Source: Gallionella sp. UBA4737
GTDB lineage: Bacteria; Pseudomonadota; Gammaproteobacteria; Burkholderiales; Gallionellaceae
Direction: 5' to 3'
Assembly: GCA_002403995.1 (NCBI GenBank)
Contig: DHIV01000017.1
Coordinates: 1 to 7,353, forward strand
DNA: 7,353 nt
The notes below the pieces were generated by a model. It saw only the letters and a program-made list of their open reading frames with translations, was not told the DNA's origin and made no database searches. Made by a program: the position numbers and the translations under genes. The stretch's first letter is position 1. Every line of letters starts with the position of its first letter. Positions 1 to 5,251 of this stretch are shown here, piece by piece.

Positions 1-67
1 GCGGCTTTATCGCGTAACCCAACACCCATTCGTCGGGTTACGGCGCAAAAACTGCGCCTAACCCAAC
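1..67. repeat. GGGTTA/TAACCC three-armed intergenic repeat with alternative hairpins
   Basis: TAACCCAAC occurs twice in direct orientation (15-23 and 59-67), and the inverted arm GTCGGGTTA lies between them at 32-40. The middle arm can pair with the right arm. Together with the inner stem GGCGCA (42-47) / TGCGCC (53-58) this gives a hairpin of about 15 bp over 32-67, with one G-T wobble and one bulged base. Alternatively CGTAACCC (13-20) pairs perfectly with GGGTTACG (35-42). The two folds exclude each other. The element starts 8 nt past the carA stop codon and may continue beyond the left edge. There is no T-run after the stem in the carA direction, so it does not look like a simple intrinsic terminator. 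Similar GGGTTA-based repeats are, from memory, dispersed in many proteobacterial genomes; copy number cannot be judged here. Confidence 0.75.
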
Positions 68-75
68 CTAATGAC

Positions 76-1203
76 TTATTTCCTCTGTTCCATCATTTCA
101 ATAAATCGGTCAAACAATCCATCTACATCATGCGGCCCCGGACTCGCTTCGGGATGGCCCTGAAAACAGAACGCGGGTTTGTCGGTCAGCTCAAAGCCCT
201 GCAGTGTGCCGTCGAACAGTGACACATGTGTGACGCGCGCATTCTTCGGCAGCGTCGCCGCGTCCACCGCAAAGCCGTGGTTCTGGCTGGTGATCATCAC
301 GCGCTTGGTCTGCATGTCCTGCACCGGATGGTTCGCGCCGCGGTGGCCGAACTTCATCTTCATCGTTTTGCCACCCACTGCGATCCCCATGATCTGGTGG
401 CCGAGACAGATGCCGAACAGCGGCACGCCGGCTTCGATAAATTTTTTTGTCGCGTTGATCGCGTAATCGCATGGCTCCGGATCGCCTGGGCCGTTGGACA
501 GGAACACCCCGTCCGGCTCCATCGCCAGCACTTCCTTCGCGGCGGTCTGCGCGGGCACCACGGTGATGCGGCAGCCGCGCTCGGCCAGCATGCGCAGGAT
601 GTTGCGCTTCATGCCGAAGTCGTAAGCCACCACATGGAATTTCGTATGCTCCGCTTCCGGATAGCCGATGCCCAGCTCCCACTCGCGCTTCGTCCAGGTA
701 TAGGATTTCGTGCAGCTGACTTCCCTGGCCAGATCCATGCCCTCCAAGCCGGCAAAACCGCGCGCCGCTTCCAGTGCCGCCGCCTCGTCCGTGCCGGTCG
801 CGATGCAGCCGTTCTGCGCACCCCTAGAGCGCAGGATGCGCGTCAGCTTGCGCGTATCGATCCCGGCGATCGCCACGACATTGTTGGCTTTCAGGTAATC
901 CGGCAACGATTGCGTGCTGCGGAAGTTGCTCACCGTCATCGAAAGGTCGCGTATCACCAGGCCGCTGGCAAATACCTGGCGCGATTCCATGTCCTCGGCG
1001 TTCACGCCGACGTTGCCGATGTGCGGATAAGTCAGCGTGACGATCTGCTTGCAATACGAAGGGTCGGTGAGGATCTCCTGATAGCCGGTCATCGCGGTAT
1101 TGAACACCACCTCGCCGACACTGCTGCCGGAAGCCCCGATGGCAATGCCGCGAAATACCGTACCATCGGCTAATACTAAGATGGCTGGCTTCGTCTGCGA
1201 CAC
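76..1203 (-). CDS. carA: Carbamoyl-phosphate synthase small (glutaminase) subunit
   Basis: CarA hydrolyses glutamine and channels ammonia to the large subunit CarB, which makes carbamoyl phosphate for arginine and pyrimidine synthesis in the cytoplasm. From the GTG start the protein is 375 residues, close to the family norm. The N-terminal CPSase small-chain domain occupies roughly residues 5-135 (LADGTVFRG, FNTAMTGYQEILTDPSY). The class I glutamine amidotransferase domain is about residues 190-375, with nucleophile Cys266 in GICLGHQ and the His350/Glu352 pair in GHPEASPGP. I chose the GTG at 1203-1201 because a GGGAG ribosome binding site (1214-1210) sits 6 nt upstream and the protein then begins directly with the conserved domain. 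The in-frame TTG at 1257 would add 18 unconserved residues only about 13 nt from the predicted transcription start. No carB is seen, but the gene ends 75 nt from the window edge. Confidence 0.97.
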   Translation of the reverse strand: MSQTKPAILVLADGTVFRGIAIGASGSSVGEVVFNTAMTGYQEILTDPSYCKQIVTLTYPHIGNVGVNAEDMESRQVFASGLVIRDLSMTVSNFRSTQSLPDYLKANNVVAIAGIDTRKLTRILRSRGAQNGCIATGTDEAAALEAARGFAGLEGMDLAREVSCTKSYTWTKREWELGIGYPEAEHTKFHVVAYDFGMKRNILRMLAERGCRITVVPAQTAAKEVLAMEPDGVFLSNGPGDPEPCDYAINATKKFIEAGVPLFGICLGHQIMGIAVGGKTMKMKFGHRGANHPVQDMQTKRVMITSQNHGFAVDAATLPKNARVTHVSLFDGTLQGFELTDKPAFCFQGHPEASPGPHDVDGLFDRFIEMMEQRK

Positions 1204-1209
1204 TGGATG

Positions 1210-1214
1210 CTCCC
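1210..1214 (-). promoter_or_regulatory. Ribosome binding site deciding the carA GTG start
   Basis: On the minus strand GGGAG lies six bases before the GTG at 1203-1201. The competing upstream TTG codon at 1257 has no comparable purine-rich motif. This supports a 375-residue CarA with an untranslated leader of about 67 nt. Confidence 0.65.
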
Positions 1215-1277
1215 GAGAGGTATGACATAAAGAAGCGGGAAGAACCGAACCGTTCAACCCGCTTTTGATAGACGCGC

Positions 1278-1306
1278 ATTATAGCGGATTAGAGGGGGGG
1301 TATCAA
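1278..1306 (-). promoter_or_regulatory. Near-consensus sigma70 promoter of carA
   Basis: On the minus strand a -35 box TTGATA (1306-1301, five of six consensus bases) is followed after exactly 17 bp by a perfect -10 box TATAAT (1283-1278). Transcription would start near 1271, about 67 nt before the GTG start. The spacer contains a run of seven C (1300-1294 on this strand). No clear ArgR or PurR palindrome was recognised. A promoter of its own shows carA is not dependent on read-through from dapB, from which it is separated here. Confidence 0.8.
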
Positions 1307-1362
1307 ATGCTTGTGTGCGTGATTGCAGTCGGGCTTGAGTGCGGGCGATGCCCATAAATCAA

Positions 1363-1391
1363 TTTTCATCCATGCCGACATTGAGTAGACT
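1363..1391 (+). promoter_or_regulatory. Weak candidate promoter for the nucleotidyltransferase pair
   Basis: TTTTCA (1363-1368) and TAGACT (1386-1391) are 17 bp apart and loosely match sigma70 boxes. If used, transcription would start at or just before the ATG at 1398, giving a nearly leaderless message. That would fit the lack of a strong ribosome binding site, where only a distant GAG is seen. This is a weak match and the only candidate noticed in the 140-nt divergent gap with carA. Confidence 0.25.
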
Positions 1392-1397
1392 GTACAC

Positions 1398-1883
1398 ATG
1401 TTCTATGTCGACCTCTTCTCAGCCCTGACCCGCCACAACGTGGACTATCTGCTCATCGGCGGACTGGCCGTGTCGCTGCACGGCGTGGAGCGCGCAACGA
1501 TGGATGTGGACATCACCGTCGCCATGAATCCGGAAAATCTGGCCTCCTTGATCGAAACAGCCAAAGAACTCAGGCTCACCCCGGTACTACCCGTCCCGCT
1601 GGAAGCGCTGGGCGATCTGAAATTGCTCAGACAATGGCACGCAGAACGCAACCTCGAAGCCTTTGCACTGCGCGCCCCGGAGCTGGCTGGCGTGACCGTG
1701 GATGTGCTGCTGTTTCCTCCCGTGGAATTTGCCGGCATGGCACACCGCGCCGTGGAGTTTAACGTCGCCAACACCCCCATCCGCGTCGTTTCCATAGATG
1801 ACCTGATCGCGCTCAAGCAAGCTGTTGGCCGTCCTATAGACCTTTCCGACATCGAACACCTGAAACGGATCAAAGCGCTATGA
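1398..1883 (+). CDS. Nucleotidyltransferase-fold protein (AbiEii/MNT-like), toxin-antitoxin-like
   Basis: A 161-residue protein with the hallmarks of a minimal nucleotidyltransferase. The GG motif (Gly21-Gly22, in LIGGLAVSLHG) is followed by an Arg-x-Thr-x-Asp-Val-Asp segment with the metal-binding pair Asp36/Asp38. A third candidate carboxylate is Asp102 in a VDVLL strand. The C-terminal part, SIDDLIALK (132-140) followed by GRPIDLSDIEHL, matches the pattern of AbiEii/AbiGii-like and related stand-alone nucleotidyltransferases. Such proteins act in toxin-antitoxin or abortive-infection modules, where some modify tRNA or a partner protein; others have no known role. The stop codon overlaps the start of the next gene (ATGA), so the two form a bicistron. 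The substrate cannot be read from sequence. Its GC-rich codon use resembles the host genes. Confidence 0.8.
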   Translation: MFYVDLFSALTRHNVDYLLIGGLAVSLHGVERATMDVDITVAMNPENLASLIETAKELRLTPVLPVPLEALGDLKLLRQWHAERNLEAFALRAPELAGVTVDVLLFPPVEFAGMAHRAVEFNVANTPIRVVSIDDLIALKQAVGRPIDLSDIEHLKRIKAL

Positions 1884-2065
1884 GCCAACCCTTCCCCTCC
1901 GGTGACCGCACCTACCATGTCAGCGACGAACGACTGCGCGTATTCCGGATGCTCACCCCGGAGCAAAAGCTGCGCTGGGTAGAAGAACTGGCGACTTTTT
2001 TGAGGCTGGCAAAAATTGGTCGCGAAAAGCCGCAGGATATTTCAAAACGAAGCCTATCAGAATGA
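1880..2065 (+). CDS. Small partner protein of the nucleotidyltransferase
   Basis: A 61-residue soluble protein whose ATG overlaps the upstream stop codon by the ATGA arrangement, so translation is probably coupled; its own ribosome binding site is weak. The central part, roughly residues 14-45 (SDERLRVFRMLTPEQKLRWVEELATFLRLAK), is helical and amphipathic, with a conserved-looking TPEQKLRWVEE core. I recall similar short proteins next to stand-alone nucleotidyltransferases, but I cannot name a family. It has no helix-turn-helix, HEPN motif or signal peptide. Its size, coupling and position suggest a neutraliser or binding partner of the upstream enzyme, which is inference only. Confidence 0.65.
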   Translation: MSQPFPSGDRTYHVSDERLRVFRMLTPEQKLRWVEELATFLRLAKIGREKPQDISKRSLSE

Positions 2066-2111
2066 TATAAGGGCTCCGTCCTTTCGTCGCTGAGATTATT
2101 AAATACCTACA

Positions 2112-2534
2112 ATGAAATTAACATCATTTGAGAATGAAATAGTTGATAGCTTGCTCTGGCAAATCAAGGTGTTCAAAGAGCGACACGTAACAGAGAGGGC
2201 AACAAAAAGAATCTTAAGGGCTAGTCTTCGTAGGATTAAGCACAGGCTAGCTGGCCATAGTGTAGAAAGCGAAAGCGCATCATCTACTGATGATGATCAT
2301 GCTGTACCAGTGAAAGTGATAATAAAAATCCTTATGGATAGTCCTGAACTAACTAAAGATATTATTGTGGAAACGCTAAGTAACTTTTATGTGTCTGTAA
2401 CAATTTCAAAACATGAACATATTGCTGTTTTGAAAAAAAAAGGGTTAGAAAGTGATATGCCGAGTAACTGGAATCGTGTCGATCCTTACGCACGTTATAA
2501 ATATGCAGGGATAGAAATAATTGAAAACCAATAA
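2112..2534 (+). CDS. AT-rich orphan hypothetical protein
   Basis: I do not recognise this 140-residue protein. Residues 1-48 look helical and become strongly basic (FKERHVTERATKRILRASLRRIKHR), followed by an acidic Ser/Asp-rich linker (about 50-63, including STDDD). A mixed alpha/beta C-terminal part carries a NWNRVDPYARYKYAG segment. There is no signal peptide or membrane span. Base composition is clearly more AT-rich than every neighbour and codon use differs (many ATA, TTA, AAA), pointing to acquisition from elsewhere. No Shine-Dalgarno motif is visible before the ATG, so expression is uncertain. The TAA stop runs directly into an attC-like sequence, so it may be an integron gene cassette. 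The basic N-terminus could bind nucleic acid, but this is a guess. Confidence 0.6.
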   Translation: MKLTSFENEIVDSLLWQIKVFKERHVTERATKRILRASLRRIKHRLAGHSVESESASSTDDDHAVPVKVIIKILMDSPELTKDIIVETLSNFYVSVTISKHEHIAVLKKKGLESDMPSNWNRVDPYARYKYAGIEIIENQ

Positions 2535-2622
2535 TCTAACAATCAACTTAAGTCGTTCATGCTCGCTCACTGGGATGTTCAATAGCGTTGCTTTTTCGCG
2601 CCCCCTTAGCAAAACGTTGACC
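2534..2622 (+). other. Possible degenerate integron attC recombination site
   Basis: ATCTAAC (2534-2540) fits the attC R'' pattern RYYYAAC and overlaps the last base of the preceding stop codon. A six-base spacer leads to CTTAAG (2547-2552). On the far side CTTAG (2605-2609), a six-base spacer and GTTGACC (2616-2622) mirror it, as L' and R' boxes would. CTTAAG can pair with CTTAG leaving one bulged base, as known attC sites do. The 89-nt span is in the family range. Against it, R' breaks the GTTRRRY pattern at position 6, only GTT plus a G-T wobble pair with R'', and the middle folds poorly. No integrase or second site is present. Confidence 0.3.
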
Positions 2623-2629
2623 CTCAGCT

Positions 2630-2664
2630 TTGTCACTGTTCTGTGATCACAATTTATAATCACA
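2630..2664 (+). promoter_or_regulatory. Candidate thioredoxin promoter with overlapping TGTGATCACA palindrome
   Basis: TTGTCA (2630-2635) and a perfect TATAAT (2655-2660) form a sigma70-type promoter with a long 19-bp spacer. Transcription would start about 36 nt before the ATG at 2703. The spacer contains the perfect palindrome TGTGATCACA (2642-2651), and a further ATCACA (2659-2664) makes a second inverted pair, TGTGAT-N11-ATCACA, across the -10 box. The long spacer plus a palindrome between the boxes is an arrangement used by regulators that repress or remodel promoters. The half-sites resemble those of the CRP/FNR family (TGTGA), but the spacing is not the canonical one. Confidence 0.5.
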
Positions 2665-2702
2665 AACGACCAAATTAAAACGTAATCCGCAATCCCAAAA
2701 CA

Positions 2703-3077
2703 ATGAAACACTCATACGACGTAGAAGAAGCGAATTTTGATGAACTGGTCGTGGCGCGCTCGCATGACGTGCCGGTGCTGCTCGATATCGGAGCGGAGTG
2801 GTGCAGCCCCTGCCTGGTGCTGGGGCCGATGCTGGAAAAGCTGGCGAAGGAATACGCCGGCAAGTTCGTGCTGGCGAAGGTGGATGCCGACGAGAACATG
2901 CGCATCGCCGGGCGGCACAAGGTACGCGGTTTCCCGACGGTGATCGCATACAGCCGCGGACAGGAGACCGCCCGCTTCCACAGCGCACAGCCTTTGCACT
3001 TCCTGCGCAGTTTTATCGACAAGCTGATCGAGCATCACGCCGCAAATAGCACCGAAGGTGCACAGCAAGCGGATTGA
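2703..3077 (+). CDS. Stand-alone thioredoxin-domain protein (WCSPC active site)
   Basis: A 124-residue cytoplasmic thioredoxin-fold protein. The redox motif WCSPC holds Cys34 and Cys37, the buried acid equivalent is Asp28, and the cis-proline loop is FPTV with Pro78. These imply disulfide reduction or dithiol exchange. Sequence around residues 55-105 (KVDADENMRIAGRHKVRGFPTV, then SAQPLHFLRSF) looks closer to the N-terminal domain of CnoX/YbbN chaperedoxins than to classical TrxA. However, the C-terminal TPR region of CnoX is absent, and the protein ends in a short polar tail. The glycine of the usual WCGPC is serine here, which should alter redox potential. No Shine-Dalgarno motif precedes the ATG. 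It lies upstream of mntP with a 126-nt gap; a shared role in stress or metal response is possible but unproven. Confidence 0.85.
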   Translation: MKHSYDVEEANFDELVVARSHDVPVLLDIGAEWCSPCLVLGPMLEKLAKEYAGKFVLAKVDADENMRIAGRHKVRGFPTVIAYSRGQETARFHSAQPLHFLRSFIDKLIEHHAANSTEGAQQAD

Positions 3078-3131
3078 TCGTGCCGCATGAGGTTTGATCG
3101 CTGCTGATCGTCCCTGCGATCGCGCTGGTCG
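3075..3131 (+). repeat. Phased TGATCG short repeats in the mntP leader
   Basis: TGATCG occurs at 3075-3080 (its TGA is the thioredoxin stop codon), 3095-3100 and 3105-3110. Variants CGATCG (3117-3122) and TGGTCG (3126-3131) follow. Start-to-start distances are 20, 10, 12 and 9 bp, close to whole turns of DNA, so the copies face roughly one side of the helix. This could be an operator for a regulator of mntP, or chance in a short window. Confidence 0.4.
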
Positions 3132-3203
3132 CTGTCAGTCACGAACCTTGGCCATTTGGAAGCTGCCCATAATCAATGCAGCGCTTATGAAAGAGCACCT
3201 GAT

Positions 3204-3737
3204 ATGTTTGAAGTCATCGTTTTGGCTGTTGCACTAAGCATGGACGCCTTTGCCGTTTCCATCGGGCTGGGTTCCAAAGGGAACGCCCGCGGTCTGGGGC
3301 TGAAGGCGGGCCTGTTCTTCGGTGCATTCCAGGCATTGATGCCCTTCATCGGCTATCTTGGTGGCAAGGGAGTTCTGGGCTGGGTGGATGCCTATGCCCG
3401 CTGGATCGCGTTCGGATTGCTGGCGCTGATCGGCGCGAAGATGATCTACGAAGGCCTGCAAGAAGGCATAGAAGAAGACATCGCCGCGATCACCAACAAG
3501 ATGATGCTGCTGCTGGCCATCGCGACCAGCATCGATGCGATGGCCGCGGGCTTCAGCCTGACGCTGCTCGACATCAATGCCTGGCTGGCCTGCCTCATCA
3601 TCGGCGTGACGACTTTCGTATTCAGCTGGGTTGGCGTGCAGATAGGCAAGAACAGCGGCACCTGGCTGGAAAGCAAGGCGGAGATCTTCGGCGGGGTGGT
3701 GCTGATCCTGATCGGGATCAGGATGCTGGCTGTTTAG
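3204..3737 (+). CDS. mntP: Manganese efflux pump MntP
   Basis: MntP exports Mn(II) across the inner membrane and protects cells from manganese overload. The protein is 177 residues, with about six predicted membrane helices and two internally related halves. Each half carries the family signature: LSMDAFAVSIGLG with Asp14 in helix 1, and ATSIDAMAAG with Asp111 in the second half. These acidic residues are the kind needed for Mn transport in the E. coli protein. A hydrophilic loop lies around residues 83-98, and the last helix follows ESKAEIFGG. The ATG at 3204 is chosen because AAGAG lies about 8 nt before it and the first helix starts at once; an upstream in-frame TTG at 3156 would add an unlikely polar leader of 16 residues. 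A CATAAT box (3168-3173) could be a -10 element, but no good -35 box was found. Confidence 0.95.
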   Translation: MFEVIVLAVALSMDAFAVSIGLGSKGNARGLGLKAGLFFGAFQALMPFIGYLGGKGVLGWVDAYARWIAFGLLALIGAKMIYEGLQEGIEEDIAAITNKMMLLLAIATSIDAMAAGFSLTLLDINAWLACLIIGVTTFVFSWVGVQIGKNSGTWLESKAEIFGGVVLILIGIRMLAV

Positions 3738-3739
3738 CC

Positions 3740-3789
3740 TTGCCGGTGTCGGAAGCCAGCGCTGTCTAGTTGCGGCAAGATGCAACTAA
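3740..3789. other. Overlapping inverted repeats between convergent genes
   Basis: CTTGCCG (3740-3746) pairs perfectly with CGGCAAG (3774-3780) across a 27-nt loop. TAGTTGC (3768-3774) pairs perfectly with GCAACTA (3783-3789) across an 8-nt loop. The two overlap and exclude each other. They sit between the mntP stop codon and the convergent membrane-protein gene, where a terminator is expected, but neither strand has a T-run after the stem. They may act as transcript-end structures of unproven strength. Confidence 0.35.
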
Positions 3790-3820
3790 TGATAAAGCCA
3801 AACCACCCTGCAAAACTGGC

Positions 3821-4408
3821 TCACCCTTGCGACAAACTCCCCAGCTCCTTGCCGCACTGCTTGCAGAACTTTTCTGCTTCCCCGCAGCTTGCCCCGCACG
3901 CAGGGCACGACTTGCTGCTGCCGGTCGTGCCGAGTTGTTCGGTTGCGGAAGTAAATGCAGCCGTCAGCGAAGCAGACTGGCCAAGGACGGCCATGACCAC
4001 CCATACTGCACAGGCAATTATCGCAATGACAAACACCCAGTTATAGATGTTGTTCAACGACGCATCCATCATCGGCTTGAGTAACAACAGCACCACCGAA
4101 TAGGCTGCAGCGACAACGATCAGGGTGACCACGGGAAGAATCAAATGCTGCAGGAATGACCATCGCCCGCCGTGTTGTTGCAGCGCAATGGTCGAACGCC
4201 GGCCGAGCATCCAGAATGCAGCCAGCGCCATGCCGTAACCCAGAAATCGCACCAGATGTGCCGCGCTCAGCTTGCCGCTGATGATGGTTGTCTTTGCAAA
4301 CAGTTCCATGCTGCCGATGGCAGTGGCCAATACCAGCGCCACCAAAATGACCGCCAAATAGCGGCCCATCCAGCTCCAGTCGATCTTTGTAGGTGTGTCT
4401 GTTTTCAT
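3821..4408 (-). CDS. Four-helix membrane protein with C-terminal zinc-ribbon-like cysteine cluster
   Basis: A 195-residue protein without a recognised family. Hydrophobic spans at about residues 17-37, 48-68, 88-110 and 122-143 predict four inner-membrane helices. A Ser/Thr-rich linker follows, and then a cysteine cluster, CPACGASCGEAEKFCKQCG, with Cys168, Cys171, Cys175, Cys182 and Cys185. Two CxxC knuckles of this type are typical of short zinc ribbons fused to bacterial membrane proteins, so zinc binding is likely, with the tail predicted to be cytoplasmic if both ends face inward. The start is supported by AAGGAAG seven bases upstream. It lies 33 nt downstream of dapB on the same strand and may be the last gene of that transcript. 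It converges with mntP. Its function is unknown; a role in metal handling is only a thought from its neighbour. Confidence 0.8.
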   Translation of the reverse strand: MKTDTPTKIDWSWMGRYLAVILVALVLATAIGSMELFAKTTIISGKLSAAHLVRFLGYGMALAAFWMLGRRSTIALQQHGGRWSFLQHLILPVVTLIVVAAAYSVVLLLLKPMMDASLNNIYNWVFVIAIIACAVWVVMAVLGQSASLTAAFTSATEQLGTTGSSKSCPACGASCGEAEKFCKQCGKELGSLSQG

Positions 4409-4441
4409 TTTCGCGCTTCCTTAGGTTAACAAATTAACGGT

Positions 4442-5248
4442 TCAATTCAATCCCAGCACATCCTGCATGTCATACATACCCGCCGGATTTTTTTTCAGAA
4501 AACGCGCGGCACGCAGCGCACCCTGCGAAAAAGTAGCGCGGCTGCTGGCTTTGTGGGTGATCTCGATGCGCTCGCCGATGCCCGCGAACAGCACGGTATG
4601 ATCGCCGACGATGTCGCCGCCGCGTACCGTGGCGAAACCGATGGTGGAAGGATCGCGCTCACCGGTGATACCCTCGCGGCCATACACGGCGCATTGCGCG
4701 AGATCGCGCCCCAGGGTTTTCGCGATCACCTCGCCCATGCCCAGTGCGGTGCCGGATGGCGCATCGACCTTGTGGCGGTGATGCGCCTCGATGATCTCGA
4801 TGTCGTAACCTTTGCTCAGCACGCGCGACGCGGTCTCCAGTAATTTGAACACCAGGTTCACGCCCACGCTCATGTTGGGCGCGAACACGATGCCGATGTG
4901 TTGCGCCGCCGCGCCGAGTTGCGCCTTTTGCTGCGCGTTCAGACCGGTGGTGCCGACCACCATGTTCACGCCGAGCTTGCGGCAGATATCGAGGTGATGC
5001 AGCGTGCCTTCGGGACGGGTGAAATCGATCAGCACGTCCGCGCCCTGCAGCGCCGCCGCCACATCCGCGCAGATCTTCACGCCGCACGGCGCGCCGATCA
5101 GCTCTCCGGCATCCTTGCCGAGCAGCGCGCTGCCGCCGTGTTCCAGCGCAGCATGCAGCACCAGATCATCAGCCTGTGACACACCTTCCAGCAGGGTGCG
5201 CCCCATGCGTCCGCTGCTGCCGGCGATGGCGATCTTGATCTTTCCCAT
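4442..5248 (-). CDS. dapB: 4-hydroxy-tetrahydrodipicolinate reductase
   Basis: DapB reduces 4-hydroxy-tetrahydrodipicolinate to tetrahydrodipicolinate with NAD(P)H, a step toward diaminopimelate for peptidoglycan and toward lysine. The 268-residue protein has the normal family length. The N-terminal Rossmann fold shows the dinucleotide motif GSSGRMG (10-16) and VGTTG (98-102). The substrate domain carries EAHHRHKVDAPSGTA (154-168), with His156/His157 as the catalytic pair, Lys160 as the likely proton donor, and the GT pair that binds the substrate carboxylate. The ATG is supported by AAAGGA (5260-5255), seven bases upstream, which lies inside the last codons of bamE. With only three bases between the genes, translation is probably coupled to bamE. 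In many proteobacteria carA follows dapB; here other genes intervene. Confidence 0.98.
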   Translation of the reverse strand: MGKIKIAIAGSSGRMGRTLLEGVSQADDLVLHAALEHGGSALLGKDAGELIGAPCGVKICADVAAALQGADVLIDFTRPEGTLHHLDICRKLGVNMVVGTTGLNAQQKAQLGAAAQHIGIVFAPNMSVGVNLVFKLLETASRVLSKGYDIEIIEAHHRHKVDAPSGTALGMGEVIAKTLGRDLAQCAVYGREGITGERDPSTIGFATVRGGDIVGDHTVLFAGIGERIEITHKASSRATFSQGALRAARFLKKNPAGMYDMQDVLGLN

Positions 5249-5251
5249 GTT

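Noticed and set aside
226..1173. Long plus-strand open frame of 315 codons opposite carA
   Set aside because: It is antisense to an intact, well-conserved carA. Its protein is Arg/His/Ala-rich with no motifs, as expected from a GC-rich shadow frame.
1204..1257. Eighteen-residue N-terminal extension of CarA from the TTG at 1257
   Set aside because: The TTG has no ribosome binding site and lies about 13 nt from the predicted transcription start. The GTG at 1203 has GGGAG at proper spacing and begins with the conserved domain.
2445..2711. Minus-strand open frame of 88 codons across the gap after the orphan gene
   Set aside because: It runs antisense across the orphan's end and the thioredoxin promoter region, has no ribosome binding site noticed and no recognisable motif.
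3078..3203. yybP-ykoY manganese riboswitch before mntP
   Set aside because: This would be expected for mntP, but the conserved GGGGAGUA-type core and partner loop were not found by eye. A covariance search could overturn this.
3156..3203. N-terminal extension of MntP from the TTG at 3156
   Set aside because: It adds a polar stretch before the first membrane helix and has no ribosome binding site; the ATG at 3204 fits the family start.
3234..3785. Minus-strand open frame of 183 codons opposite mntP
   Set aside because: It is fully antisense to mntP, His/Gln/Asp-rich with no recognisable features, while mntP itself is unmistakable.
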